Assembly (NCBI GenBank): GCA_037693485.1
Contig: CM075354.1
Coordinates: 160,047,501 to 160,111,500, forward strand
Source of the DNA: Kitagawia praeruptora
Taxonomy: Eukaryota; Streptophyta; Magnoliopsida; Apiales; Apiaceae
Length of the DNA stretch: 64,000 nt
Direction of reading: 5' to 3'
The position numbers and the translations under genes were made by a program. Shown piece by piece: positions 20,236 to 31,034 of the stretch (within the stretch, counting starts at the first letter, position 1; every line of letters begins with the position of its first letter). A model generated the notes under the pieces. It ran no database searches, was not told the origin of the DNA, and worked only from the letters and a program-made list of their open reading frames with translations.

Positions 20236-21282
20236 TTTCTGAAAAGTACATATTCAAATACACCCGTTAGAAAGGGCAATAATCCGTACTTTAAAATATT
20301 ACTAGGTCCAACAAAATATATTCTTTATACTATACAAGGTTGTCTACACCTTGAAAAGGGTACAAGCCCTAATTTTACTAGTTTTATAACCGTGCGATAG
20401 TTTTATTAATATTTTGTAGTATAATTTTTATTATAATTTTTTCTTGAAAAAGTTTTATAGCATTTTGAATAAATTATTTTTAACTTTAATTATAATAATA
20501 ATAATAATAATACATATGTTATATGGCTTGTAGTATACATTTGTCTTTTTCTTATAAATGATTTTTCTATAATTTATATTTCAAAGTTTAGGATAACGTA
20601 TTTTTTAGTAATTCATACTTATTTTTATTTTTTTAATTTGTTAGACTACATATGATATACTTGAAACATATACGTACTATATTCGTGTAACATTTTTTAT
20701 CGTTTTGATTATATAATTTAATGGTTATCTTAAAATTATTAGATCTTTTGTTATAGTGTTTTTATAGTTTTTAAAGGCATTTTTTTTAACTTTTTTAGAA
20801 ATATGTATAATATTTATTTTTTTAATTTGTTTGAATATTGTTATTTTTTTCATGTTAATTTTATATTTTTGCCGTGTATGGTGTTTATTATGTGTTTTTG
20901 TTTTGAGTAATCTTAGGGGGTTTTATGTTGTATTATAATTAGATATTAATATAAATTTATTTTGTGGGTGTTTGGATTGCTTTCTAATTTAAAATATGTT
21001 CATTTATTGATTTGTGCTCACTTTTTTTAATTTAAATTTTTTCTTTGCAAAATAAGAATTTGTTTATTTATTGATTTGTGCTCACATTTTTTTATTTTGA
21101 ATTTTAGAAATATATTTATTTATTTGGTTGTAAATTATATTTTAAGCTTTAGCCTAACACATATTTTAACATTTCATATTTTTTGGGATATTTTCTTCTA
21201 TTATTAGAATATATATAATATAATTTAGACATGTGGAAACTTATTGATTGAACTATTCTTTATATATGTATGTATGTGTGTG
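20236..21282. other. AT-rich DNA without gene
   Basis: No frame or RNA gene. It holds an (AAT)n microsatellite at 20490-20512 and a duplication of about 65 bases around TTGATTTGTGCTCAC (near 21005-21035 and 21065-21095). Confidence 0.7.
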
Positions 21283-21295
21283 TGTATATATATAT

Positions 21296-21682
21296 AAGCT
21301 AGCGTTCAAATAGAAACCAACCTTAGAATAGAAACTAGAAACCTACACTAAATAAATTATATTTCATTTATTTTAATGGCCCCGCTAGGGGCACCTTCAC
21401 AAAAAACTTATAAAATTCTTGGCTCTATTCAACAAAAATATTTAAAAAAATATAAAAAAAAAATTAAAAAAAGTTACTGTTCATGTGCCACGTCATCACG
21501 TGAACAGTAACTTTTTTTTTTAATTTTTTTAATTTATTTTTATTTTTTTGTTGAATAGAGCCAATAATTTTAAACGTTTTTTGTATTGGGGTACCCCTAA
21601 TTTGGTCATTAGATTAGCTTGAAATATTTAATTTAGGTTTAGTTTCTAGTTTTTATTCTAAATTAGTTTCTATTAGAACAAG

Positions 21683-21686
<4 letters not shown>
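21296..21686. mobile_element. foldback MITE 1, flanked by TA repeats
   Basis: The left half (GTTCAAATAGAAACC ... GGCTCTATTCAACAAAAA ... GTTACTGTTCA) pairs almost throughout with the right half (TGAACAGTAAC ... TTGTTGAATAGAGCC ... GGTTTCTATTTGAAC-like), meeting near 21490 at CACGTCATCACGTG. TA runs border both sides. No coding capacity. Confidence 0.8.

Positions 21687-21728
<42 letters not shown>
21687..21728. repeat. (TA)n microsatellite
   Basis: About 21 uninterrupted TA units between the two foldback elements. Confidence 0.98.
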
Positions 21729-21732
<4 letters not shown>

Positions 21733-22088
21733 TGGACTCCATAGCAAACACCTTATATAACAAACAATAAAGAATACCTCATATCTAATAGATCCATTGC
21801 CCCTGGCGGGGCCACCCAATACAAAAAGTTCTTATTTTTTTACCCTCTATCCATCCATCATCTCCAAAAAAAAAAAAAAATTAAAAAGTTACTGTTCATG
21901 ACGATGACGTCATCAGTGACGTCATCATGAACAGTAAAATTTTTAAATTTTTTTTTGTTGGCTTGATAGAGGGTAAAAAAATAACAACTTTTTGTATTGG
22001 GTGCCCCTGGCGGGGCCAAAGGATCTAATAGATCTAAGGTGTTCTTTGTTGTTTGTTATATAAGAGTGTTCTGTATGGAGCAAAGGCC
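21729..22088. mobile_element. foldback MITE 2, flanked by TA repeats
   Basis: Inverted halves: GGACTCCATAGCAAACACC ... CCCCTGGCGGGGCCACCC against GGGTGCCCCTGGCGGGGCC ... GTATGGAGC. The centre CATGACGATGACGTCATC is close to GTTACTGTTCA, as in MITE 1. A (TA)n run with GTGTG repeats follows at about 22089-22125. It is clearly related to MITE 1 in its core. Confidence 0.8.
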
Positions 22089-22144
22089 TATATATATATA
22101 TATATATGTGTGTCTGTGTGTGTTTTTTTATGTAATTGTGAACA

Positions 22145-23170
22145 AACATACATTTGTACTTTTTTTAAAGAAAATATGTACTATCTTTTTATGTTTTTGT
22201 GTTGGTTTATATTTGTTTTAAGTGTATTATATTAAAGTTTATTGTTGATTTTAGTTTTCCAAGTTTAGATATTTTTTTGAATTGGCGTTTGTTTTATAGA
22301 TTATATTTTGTTGAATTTTGGTGTCATTTCCAATTATGACATGTTTTTTTATTACTTTTTTAATATCTTATTTTACCATATATTTTTTAATGACTTTTTT
22401 TGTTTTGTAATTAAATGTAGTTTTAGTTGAGGAACTATTTTTTCTAAATTATGTTTTAAGGTTTAGCCTAACATATATTTCAAGCGTAAAGTTATATGTA
22501 GTACTCTAATTGGAGTGTTTGGATTCAAAATTTTGCAAACTTTACTATTTTACAAAACTTATTACATGACTATCACTATTTCATTGAAAATCTTGAAAAT
22601 TTTATGTATTGTAAAACGAATTGTTCTGCAAACACAACATTTGGGTTGCAAAACATATATGTTCTAATTGCAAAACATAAAGGATTTTCAAGATTAACAT
22701 ATTGTAAAACATATATGATTTTCATGATTATCAATGAAATTATGATATTCGTATAACAAGGTTTACAAAATAATAAATTTTAAAATATTTTGAATGCAGA
22801 ACGTATATGTACTCCAATAAAATGAGTACTCCATAGAACTTTTCTTTTTATTTTAATACTTCATATTTTTGACGTGTTTTCTTCTATTTATTAGAATATA
22901 TATAATATACTTTAGACATGTGGGAACTTATTGTAATTTAACATATTTTTTTAAAGAAAGTTTGTACTATTTTATATATTTTTTTGTTGTTTTTTATTTA
23001 TTTTAAGTGCATTATATTAAAGTTAATTGTTGATTTTAGTTTTATAAATTCAATTTTTTTTTGATTTAGTGTTTGTTTTGTAAATTGCATTTTGTTGAAT
23101 TTAATTTGGTGTAATTTCCAATTATGACATGTTTTTTGATAATTTATTTAATATCTAGTTTTACCAAATT
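22145..23170. repeat. diverged AT-rich duplication
   Basis: About 230 bases at 22150-22385 recur at about 22955-23170 (TTTTTTTAAAGAAA, TTAAGTGYATTATATTAAAG, TTTCCAATTATGACATG in the same order). The block just before the second copy (TAGAATATATATAATATA, GACATGTGG) recurs at 21195-21240, so the first copy appears to have been split by the two foldback MITEs. Confidence 0.7.
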
Positions 23171-25148
23171 TTTTCTTTAAAAAATTTGTTTTGTAATTAA
23201 ATGTAAATTCTAATTTTTAAAAAAATTAATTTTTGAATTGAAATTCTATGGTATGCTTTATTTACTTGTTTATTATATATGAAGAATGAAGTTGTGATTT
23301 ATAAGTTTTGTGCTACTATAACTCTTTTTGTCAAAAGTAGTGTTTATAACATTCTGAATTATTTTTTTATTTTTAATGATAATAAATTAATAATATGCAA
23401 GTATTTTGTACTTATATATATACTAAGGCCATTGCTCAAAGAACCTAAAGAACAATCAAGTACACTATAAAATTCATTATAAAAGCACATACTTTGTATA
23501 AAATTAATTTTGATAACAATTAAGCTTTGATTATGAATAATAATAGAATATAATATTAATTTAGCAACAATTTGATATTAACAACAACTAATTTCGTTGT
23601 TATAAAAATATATGTAAGATTCTATCATAGATTTTATGATATTTGATTTTCAAATTTTAGATGAGACTATTTATATGTAATAGGCCCTGTGGGCACCTAT
23701 TTTAAATTTAGTCATTCTAATTTTAACAATCCATTTTTTTAAAAAAAAATATGTTTTGATGGTGTTCTTCTTTATGGAGTGCAACTCTATATACTAAAAC
23801 TATTACGGAATATATGCTAACTTATAATAATAATTAATTAAGTTGATAATGAATAATTTATTAGTTTTATTATTTATTAATTTATTTTAAATTTTATTGT
23901 TGATGAAATTTAATATTTTTGTAACTTTTAAAGGAGTAAATTATTATAGGATCTTTTGTGGTTATTAAATTTAGATTCTCTATAAATTATTTTATTTTTG
24001 ATTTTTGTATTGTTTTTTATGACTTTTTTTTTAATAATTAGGTTTCTTGAAACACTACTTTGTGGTAAGGTTTTATTTCGAAATTATATTTTAAACTTTA
24101 GTGTGAAATATCTTTGTATTAATTTTAGTTAACAATAATTTTTTCAACTTTAATTTTTTACCATTTTATCAAATGTTATTTTATTGCATTCTATTATATT
24201 TAGATTCTCTATAATTTATTTATTTTTGGATTTTCGGATCATTTTTAATTTATTTACAACTTTACTAACGAATATATAATTTTTGCAAAATAATAAAATA
24301 TTAATTTATTGATATGTGTTGACTTTGTTAGTATAAATTTTAAAAACATGTTTGTTGTAAAATTTAAAAGTAAAATTTTTTATGACTTTTTTTAATAATT
24401 AGGTTTTCTTGAAACACTATTTTGTGGTAAGGTTTTTTTAATTATATTTTAAATTTTAGCCTAAAACATCTTTGTATTAATTTTAGTTAAAAATAATTTT
24501 CTCAACTTTATTTTTTATCGTTTTATCATGTGTTATTTTAGTGCATTCTTTTTAGTACATTTATGTGTTTTTTTGAAATGTTTTATCATGTGTTATCATT
24601 TAAGTTAATTTTCATATGTTATTTTTTTTTCGTTTTAGATTTTATCATGTGTTAATATAATATTCATGAAAATGTTATTTTTTGGTTGGTAGCATAGTTT
24701 TTTAGCCCTGACGACCAGACGATGACCACCTAAACTTCCTTACGCTAATTATATATAGGATATAATAAGCTAAAATGGAACTTTATGACAAATATACTGC
24801 AATTAAAGAATAATATCAACATAAAGAACAACATATAGTTTATCCATGATTAAATTAGTAAAATCCCTAATAAAAAAAGACAGATTAAAAGGATTGTGCA
24901 TGCAATTGTAAAAGAGGGAAATACTACATCTATAATTGGGACATTATCTAGGACTATAGATGTTAGCATCTTCTTGCAATCTCAAGAAACAACTCATCTT
25001 TAATGAAAATCGTCACAAAGATCAAACAAAATTAGGGAGTCGAAGTCTTTTATTCGTAGCAAAAAACGGGGAAGGGAATTCGTGTAATAACATATGTATA
25101 TACCCCTTTCCCTATTCATTTTACAAAAATATTCTCAAAAAACTAACG
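23171..25148. other. AT-rich DNA without gene, with a 170-bp repeat
   Basis: No coding signal. About 170 bases at 24018-24197 recur at 24379-24553 (TTAATAATTAGGTTT, TTGTGGTAAGGTT, ATCTTTGTATTAATTTTAGT, TTATTTTADTGCATTC). Short frames around 23279 and 24960 have no domain. Confidence 0.6.
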
Positions 25149-25156
25149 TCGTTACG

Positions 25157-25723
25157 TAGGGGTGAAAACGAGTCGAATATGTGCGAACAGTAGTATGATC
25201 AAATTCTGCTAAATTTTATAATTACTCGTTCGGATCCGGTCCGGATCCGAATTAATCTGTTTATATTTTGCTCAAATTTGACTCGAATTCGAATATGAAT
25301 GTTCATATTTGATTCGATTCAACTCGATTGAGTACCGAGCTACTCGTTTTTAGATATTCGAATTCGTTCAAAATAATTTTATAAAATTAAGCATATCGAA
25401 ATAATTAATTACAAAATACCAAAATATGTTAATTTGTAGAACATTACTTTAAATATATATATTATATACAATATATAATACATACATAACTTATGAATTT
25501 TAATCGAATGCGTATAATAAACAAATTATCGAGTACTCTAAAATTATTCGAGTTATTCTATATAAAAATGAACGAATACTGAAGTGGTGAGATTCGACTC
25601 GATATTCGTTCGAATTATAAAATAAGATTCGAATCCGCTCATTGTACGAATACGAATGATATTCGTTTTAACGAATCGAATCCAGATTCGAACCCGAATT
25701 ACTCGGATTCATTTTCAGCCCTA
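25157..25723. mobile_element. non-autonomous hAT element
   Basis: Perfect 8-bp duplication TCGTTACG at 25149-25156 and 25724-25731. Ends TAGGGGTGAAAACGA and (reverse) TAGGGCTGAAAATGA form imperfect terminal inverted repeats. The 567-base interior is full of TTCGAAT, GATTCGA and GGATCCGG words and has no frame. Eight-base duplication plus TAGGG ends fit hAT. Confidence 0.88.
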
Positions 25724-25730
25724 TCGTTAC

Positions 25731-25856
25731 GTCCTTTTACACGATGCTAGGGCGGAGCCCTTTTTCGCTTTAAAATGATTTATATGATCGCTACATCCTT
25801 TTAGATGGCGCTATGACGGAGCCCTTTTTTTACTTTAAAATGATTTGTGTGGCTAT
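25731..25856. repeat. tandem duplication of about 60-65 bp
   Basis: GTCCTTTTACACGATGC ... GGAGCCCTTTTT ... TTTAAAATGATTTATATG is followed by a diverged second copy (ATCCTTTTAGATGGCGC ... GGAGCCCTTTTTT ... TTTAAAATGATTTGTGTG). Confidence 0.75.
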
Positions 25857-26498
25857 GCAAACGCTGAGTAAACAATTGGCCATCACAATGATAAAATAAT
25901 ATACCACAAGTCACCAAAGTGTAATTACGTCTTAACTCAAATAGATGTTAACTTATTCTTCCGATGTATATTTTCTAGAAATCGATATATTTTGTACCAT
26001 AAATTTATTAGTGCCTAATTTTTTCATTACTAGTGGAATAATGTATTTTATGAATACATTACTATCACATAAATTTTCACTATCACATGTAAAATTAATT
26101 GAAACACAAATACATGCACGTTTCATTAATAGTCGATATATTCCTTACATGCACGTTTCACCAAATTTTCACTATCACATGTAAAATTAATTGAAACACA
26201 AATACATATATAACACTTAACAATATTGTTTTATCATTTATTAATGTAATAAATTTTATGAAAAATAATGAAATATATATTAAAGTATCAATATATCAAA
26301 TTTGTTTCTTCGCTTATTTGAATTTCAAAAAATTACAAATTTGTTTCAAACAACAATTAAGAGTGGATACATGACACTGAGATAAAATATATATGTATGT
26401 ATATTGTTCATATGTTTAATCAATAATTACTTTTCTATTGACATTAATTTCATGATAAAAAATTTATCAAAAAATAGTAGTTAATTATATATATACTA
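25857..26498. other. AT-rich DNA with a 92-bp offset repeat
   Basis: A 45-base block beginning AAATTTTCACTATCACATG is repeated exactly at 26071-26115 and 26163-26207. No gene is seen; a 79-codon frame at 25945 spans the repeat and is not credible. Confidence 0.7.
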
Positions 26499-26738
26499 CT
26501 CCCTCCGTCCCATCCAATTCTTAACACTTTTTTTATCACTTTCTGGCACGCATTTTAAGGTGAATTTTAAGGATAGTTCAATAACTTATTTTTAAAATTT
26601 TCTTTTTTTTTTGTATAAAAGTAGGATTGTTCTATTTTTATACCAAAAAAAAAAAGAAAATTTCAAAAATAAGTTATGGAACTATCCTTAAAATCTACCT
26701 TAAAATGCGTGTTTAATAATCCACCGGGATGGAGGGAG
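26499..26738. mobile_element. Stowaway MITE (Tc1/mariner type)
   Basis: 240 bases starting CTCCCTCCGTCCCATCC and ending GGATGGAGGGAG, flanked by TA at 26497-26498 and 26739-26740. The interior is a long imperfect inverted repeat (AAGGATAGTTC... against GAACTATCCTT). The CTCCCTCCGT end is the Stowaway signature. Confidence 0.95.
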
Positions 26739-26740
26739 TA

Positions 26741-27095
26741 GTATTTTACCCGTGCTATGCACCGAACGCACAATTCAAAAAAATAGAAGTATTAAACAAT
26801 TACCAAAAATATATATAAGTATCAAAAAATACATTATTTTGTTATTTTTTCAAATAGTTTTATGACATTTTATGCTCTTTTTATGAAAAATTCAATTCAA
26901 TGTAGCCTTGTATTGAGGATCGGGCATAGAAAATAAAAAAAACATAATTATGAATATAAATATGAGAATGTACACATTTTCTCTTCTATTAATGCAAACG
27001 GAATACGAAGTGTCAACTCTTTGGAACTTGTTGAATAAACATGTTATATTGAACCTCTAAATCGACCTTTAGAGGCTGCCAAATGGTCATGTTAT
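26741..27095. other. AT-rich DNA without gene
   Basis: No coding signal. CCCGTGCTATGCACC at about 26750 resembles a Helitron 3' hairpin but lacks the CTRR end. Confidence 0.5.
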
Positions 27096-27105
27096 ACTGC
27101 ACATA

Positions 27106-27732
27106 GGGTTTCACAAATATCCAAAATTGGACCAGATCGGATCGACCGAAGATCGGATTCTCCCAATTTCTTAGACCAAAGACCAGACCTATTATATTCG
27201 ATTTTGGGACTGAACCGGTTAATTTCTACAGAAAAAATTTAATTTTTATAATATGATATTTGTTTATTAAAAGTTTAAATAGATCAATTATTTTGCAAGT
27301 TAATATATGTTTAAAATTGAAGCCCATATCTTTTTTTAAATAATCGCAATTTCTAAACATGTGAATGCCAATTATTTAATCGTATGATGTATGACATTAA
27401 ATTATTTAGATTATAATGTTAATCTCTACTATTTAATCAATTTATTATCTACTAATTTAGTTTGTCAATTTATGATGTATTTAAATATTTAATATCTATA
27501 TTATATAATTTAAGAAGTAAAGTAATGTAAAACTAATTATATATACAAAATTCGGTCCGATCCGGATTTTTTCAGGATTTGGACCGGACATGACGGAAAA
27601 TCAATTTTTTTTTTTATTTGAAGGACCGGAGACCGGACCGCTTATATACGATATGGTCTGGGTCTTGGATTGATAGACCCGGTCCAGTCTAATTTATCGG
27701 CCTAGATCGAAATCTTGTGTAGTCGTAATTGC
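27106..27732. mobile_element. candidate non-autonomous DNA transposon
   Basis: A 627-base segment lies between direct repeats ACTGCACATA (27096-27105 and 27733-27742), a length typical of Mutator-like insertions. Both ends are rich in GGACCGG/GATCGG words on opposite strands, but the outermost bases are poor inverted repeats. No frame. Confidence 0.5.
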
Positions 27733-27742
27733 ACTGCACATA

Positions 27743-28025
27743 AATCACTTCTAGTAATTTGGCTTCTTGTATCTTTCTTAACTCTAAACTCTTGTAAACA
27801 TGGTTTTGATTATATATATTTATATGCTTGGGTTCTTTACATATCATGGGTAACTAATTTCCTAATTCGAGGATTAGGTAGTATTCATTGGTGATATATG
27901 TTTGTTTGCTTGTGTGCGAAATCTCTACTTTGCTAATCTATCATTGAGGGCTTAACCCAATTAAGGGAGTAGCTAACCTTTAATTGTATTCATAGGGATT
28001 ATGATGAATTGGGAGAGGAGTCATA
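27743..28025. other. short unique flank left of element E3
   Basis: No gene is seen. The five bases TCATA at 28021-28025 would be the left duplication of E3; its partner is not in the window. Confidence 0.5.
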
Positions 28026-28551
28026 TGTTAGATATAATTGATGTAAATATTAATCAGTGTTTAAGTGTTACAGTGAAAAATCAGAGTTTAGCTGGAAGCA
28101 GTCAAAGTTTAGTTAAACGCTGATGGATGGAAGCTCGATAGAGTTTGTTAAACTCTATCTGGAGGAAACGTCTACAGGTCAACAGAGTTTGAAGAATACT
28201 TGAAGATAATTATGGAAGCAATATCTTTGAAGATTGGATAGCTGTCAAAGAGATTTTGTTGACTAAGGAGACGTGTAGCAATCGTGATTGATATCAATTG
28301 TATAGCTAATTTATAGGAGTATCAATTTACGATTGTATAGCAGCTGTATATCTTATAAATACAGTTAGGTTAACCTTAGAAGGGAATCGTGTAACGAATT
28401 ATCATTCATTGTAACCTAAGCAGCTCTCTGTGATATTTTACATTACTGAGAGAGGAGTTTTTAATTCCAAAACAGTTTTTAATTGTTCGAACGTGTTTTG
28501 CTTGTTATTCTCTCATACAAACTTGATTATTATTGTGTATTTGGCCTAACA
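28026..28551 (+). repeat. 5' LTR of E3
   Basis: 526 bases, TGTTAG to CTAACA. TATAAATA at 28354-28361. It lacks the C tract seen in the LTRs of C and E2. Confidence 0.85.
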
Positions 28552-28553
28552 AG

Positions 28554-28560
28554 TGGTATC
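28554..28560 (+). promoter_or_regulatory. E3 primer-binding site, split by insertion
   Basis: TGGTATC here continues as AGAGC at 38264-38268, after the 5-bp duplication GTATC. Together they restore the initiator-Met site TGGTATCAGAGC. Confidence 0.9.
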
Positions 28561-30834
28561 TGATGTGCTAAAAATATGACATTTAATATCGCAAGCGCAC
28601 GATCATCGTTTTAATATTTAAGATTCGATCCACAGGGACTAAATTTTTTCGCGAACCTTAATTTCTAATTTAGGCGGATTAGAACAAAATGTGGGTTTTT
28701 AGAAAATTGGGTTTTACTAATTTAATTTTTAAATTCTAAATTCTAAAACTAAATTTTTCTAAAAATTCTAAATTCACATTAACAATTTGATTTTATTCTA
28801 AGAAATTATTTACAGAAAATTTGACATGATTCATTCATAAAATTAATTAACCAAAAACGAACCAAATTATTTAATAGCAATCCAACCAATTTACAAATAG
28901 TCACTCGGAAACCAAAAAAACCATAAAATCAACACTAATTATTCCAATTGACTCGACCAGGAAAACTCACAGCAACAAAATTGAAAACTCAGAACAACTA
29001 CTACTACTACTGTCGACTACTACTCGCAGAACAAGACACAACTCGAACAAGCCATTTGATTACTTGAACTTCACAGCACAAACCAACCAACAAAAACGCT
29101 ATAATCAACCTCTAATTACCCCAGCAACATTATCAACTCGCTGCAACTCAGAATCAGTAAACAAACGACCAATGGACTCGACATCAACAGCAATTTACAA
29201 GACATTAACACATTAAAACAATTAACGAAACCGGACAGCACTTAATGGACTACAAAACTTGCGAAACTAACGAACACAACTACAACTCGGCATCTCGGAA
29301 GGGCGACTCGCAGAACTCTGAAATCTCAACACTGAACTACGACAAAACAGATTCTTAGCAGCAAAACTCGAAACATGACAGCATTAGACTCGAAGACTGG
29401 GCACAATACGCGAACAGCAACTTAACTAGCGGACTCGGAACACGCAGCAGTAACGCAGCTCGACACACTCGGAAATCAAACAAGTAGCAGCTATTTAACC
29501 CACAAACTCTACAAACCGCTCATTCGAGACTCGGAAACCAGCAACATTAGGGAAAACAAAACATGCCATTAACCAGTCTCGAACAAACCCAGAAATTAAA
29601 CAAAAAGAACTTGAACTCAGCAAACAACGCAACACCGTAACTCGCTCGCAATCCGGACAGCAATTCGAAAATTCTAACAACAAACTCAAATCATACACTC
29701 GGTAATTCAAAGAACAAACGGGGAATCTATTGAACATAAAACATAAAACAAGGGAATAAAACTAAAGCAGGGGACGGGTATTTTGCAGCGTGCGAATTAA
29801 ACGAGAACAGAGGAATGGAGAAAGATATGGGAGTGGTTGGCTGCGATGAAACAAAACAATGGAGGTGGGTTTGTGGCGTGCCCGAAGGAGATGAAGGGGA
29901 TGGCGATTTGAGACAGAGAAGAGAGGAAGGGGATATGGGTGTCGTGATGATGAAGAGTGAACAAGGGAGAGGCGTGGGTTAATAGGAAATAAAAGAGGGA
30001 AGGAGGGCTGGGCGTGTGAGAATAAGAGAGACAGAGGGTAGATGCTGAATAATAAGTTTCTAATAAAACATAAAACAGGGGAGAAACATTATACTTTTAC
30101 TTAACAGAAATAAGTGCAGGAAACATATGAACTGAATAAAAATGTTTACAACAGCTACAAGAAAAATTACAACTACTAATTTAAGAGATGAACTAGGTCC
30201 TAGTCTATTCTAAGGGGCTATTCCCCGGGGTGTGTTTGTATCTCTCTGAATGGTTCTATTTATACACCTAACTGATGGACTAGTTTTCATATGAAAATAT
30301 AATTAAAGTCTAAAAAATCATGCTATATTTTGTCAACATGGCTGCACTATTATTTCCAAGATTCCCTGCAGTCTTTTGAAATTTTAATGCTGCTCCTTTG
30401 ACTTGTACGATGGCCTTCGCAGAAATGCTTTTTAACCCGCACAACTTATAATCTTTAATTAATAAATAATTAATTTAATTCAGAAATTATAAAAATAAAT
30501 ACCTAATGTTATTAGATATTTATAAATATAATTTTCTAATTTAAATAAATTATTTATAACCAAAAATTAAATTCTTATGTTCCGAGCTGCGGGCTACTGA
30601 GGGTCTGGAACCGGACTCCTTAAGCTTTCCCTTTTTTACCAAACTCCTAATTTTTTGCCTTTTTGAATTTTGGTCATTTTCTTCTCTTTTTGGCCCTTCC
30701 TTGCTCTTTATTCTTTTATTTTGCCATTTCTTTATTTTTCTACAAATTTCCTGAAATACAACAAAATAATTTATTAAAATACGAATTCAAGCAATAAATA
30801 GGCAGTAAAAATATGCAAAATTATGCACTTATCA
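28561..30834 (-). repeat. 3' LTR of Athila-like element (left copy)
   Basis: 2,274 bases; on the minus strand TGATAAGTGC to GCACATCA. Minus-strand TATAAATAG at 30256-30264. It carries an extra TTCTAAA unit relative to the other copy. The frames at 29495-29737 and inside the right copy are shared LTR sequence, not genes. Confidence 0.95.
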
Positions 30835-30835
30835 A

Positions 30836-30848
30836 ATGCCCCCATACC
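30836..30848 (-). promoter_or_regulatory. polypurine tract of Athila-like element
   Basis: Minus-strand GGTATGGGGGCATT adjoins the LTR start TGATAAG. AGGTATGGGGG also occurs at about 32525 and 32703 further inside. Confidence 0.75.
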
Positions 30849-30920
30849 TATCTTTTGCTCGTCCTCGAGTAAAACAAAAATAAAAAGAAAATCTAGATAA
30901 AAAGTCCTATACTCCTTTTC

Positions 30921-31034
30921 GTAGGTGTGACGGTTGCATTTGGCATATGCAACAAGCCCTTTAAACCCCTAGGCAGCCCTAGTGGACGAGTGAGGTCTCG
31001 TGAGGGCCTATAGTGAATGTACCCACAAAATCCA
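30921..31034 (-). other. conserved 115-bp hairpin box, copy 1
   Basis: Nearly identical (a few changes) to 63474-63588 in another, otherwise different Athila-like element, and in the same place just inside the PPT. Potential stems: GTTGCAT/ATGCAAC (30933-30939 with 30947-30953), CTAGG/CCTAG and ACGAG/CTCGT, all within a GCCC/GGGC pair. The minus strand also has a shared open frame (GFCGYI, RPSRDLTRPLGLPRGLKGLL). Structural or coding role unknown. Confidence 0.7.

Noticed and set aside
20377..20401. Possible Helitron 3' end on the minus strand (CCGTGCGAT with CTAGT)
   Set aside because: The hairpin is incomplete and no matching 5' TC end or helicase is visible. A TCTATATACTA word at about 23785 is too common in AT-rich DNA to pair with it.
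28561..30834. Frames of 80-82 codons in the Athila-like LTRs (29495, 36919, 37151)
   Set aside because: Present because of LTR sequence; no domain, and the two copies differ without regard to codon position.
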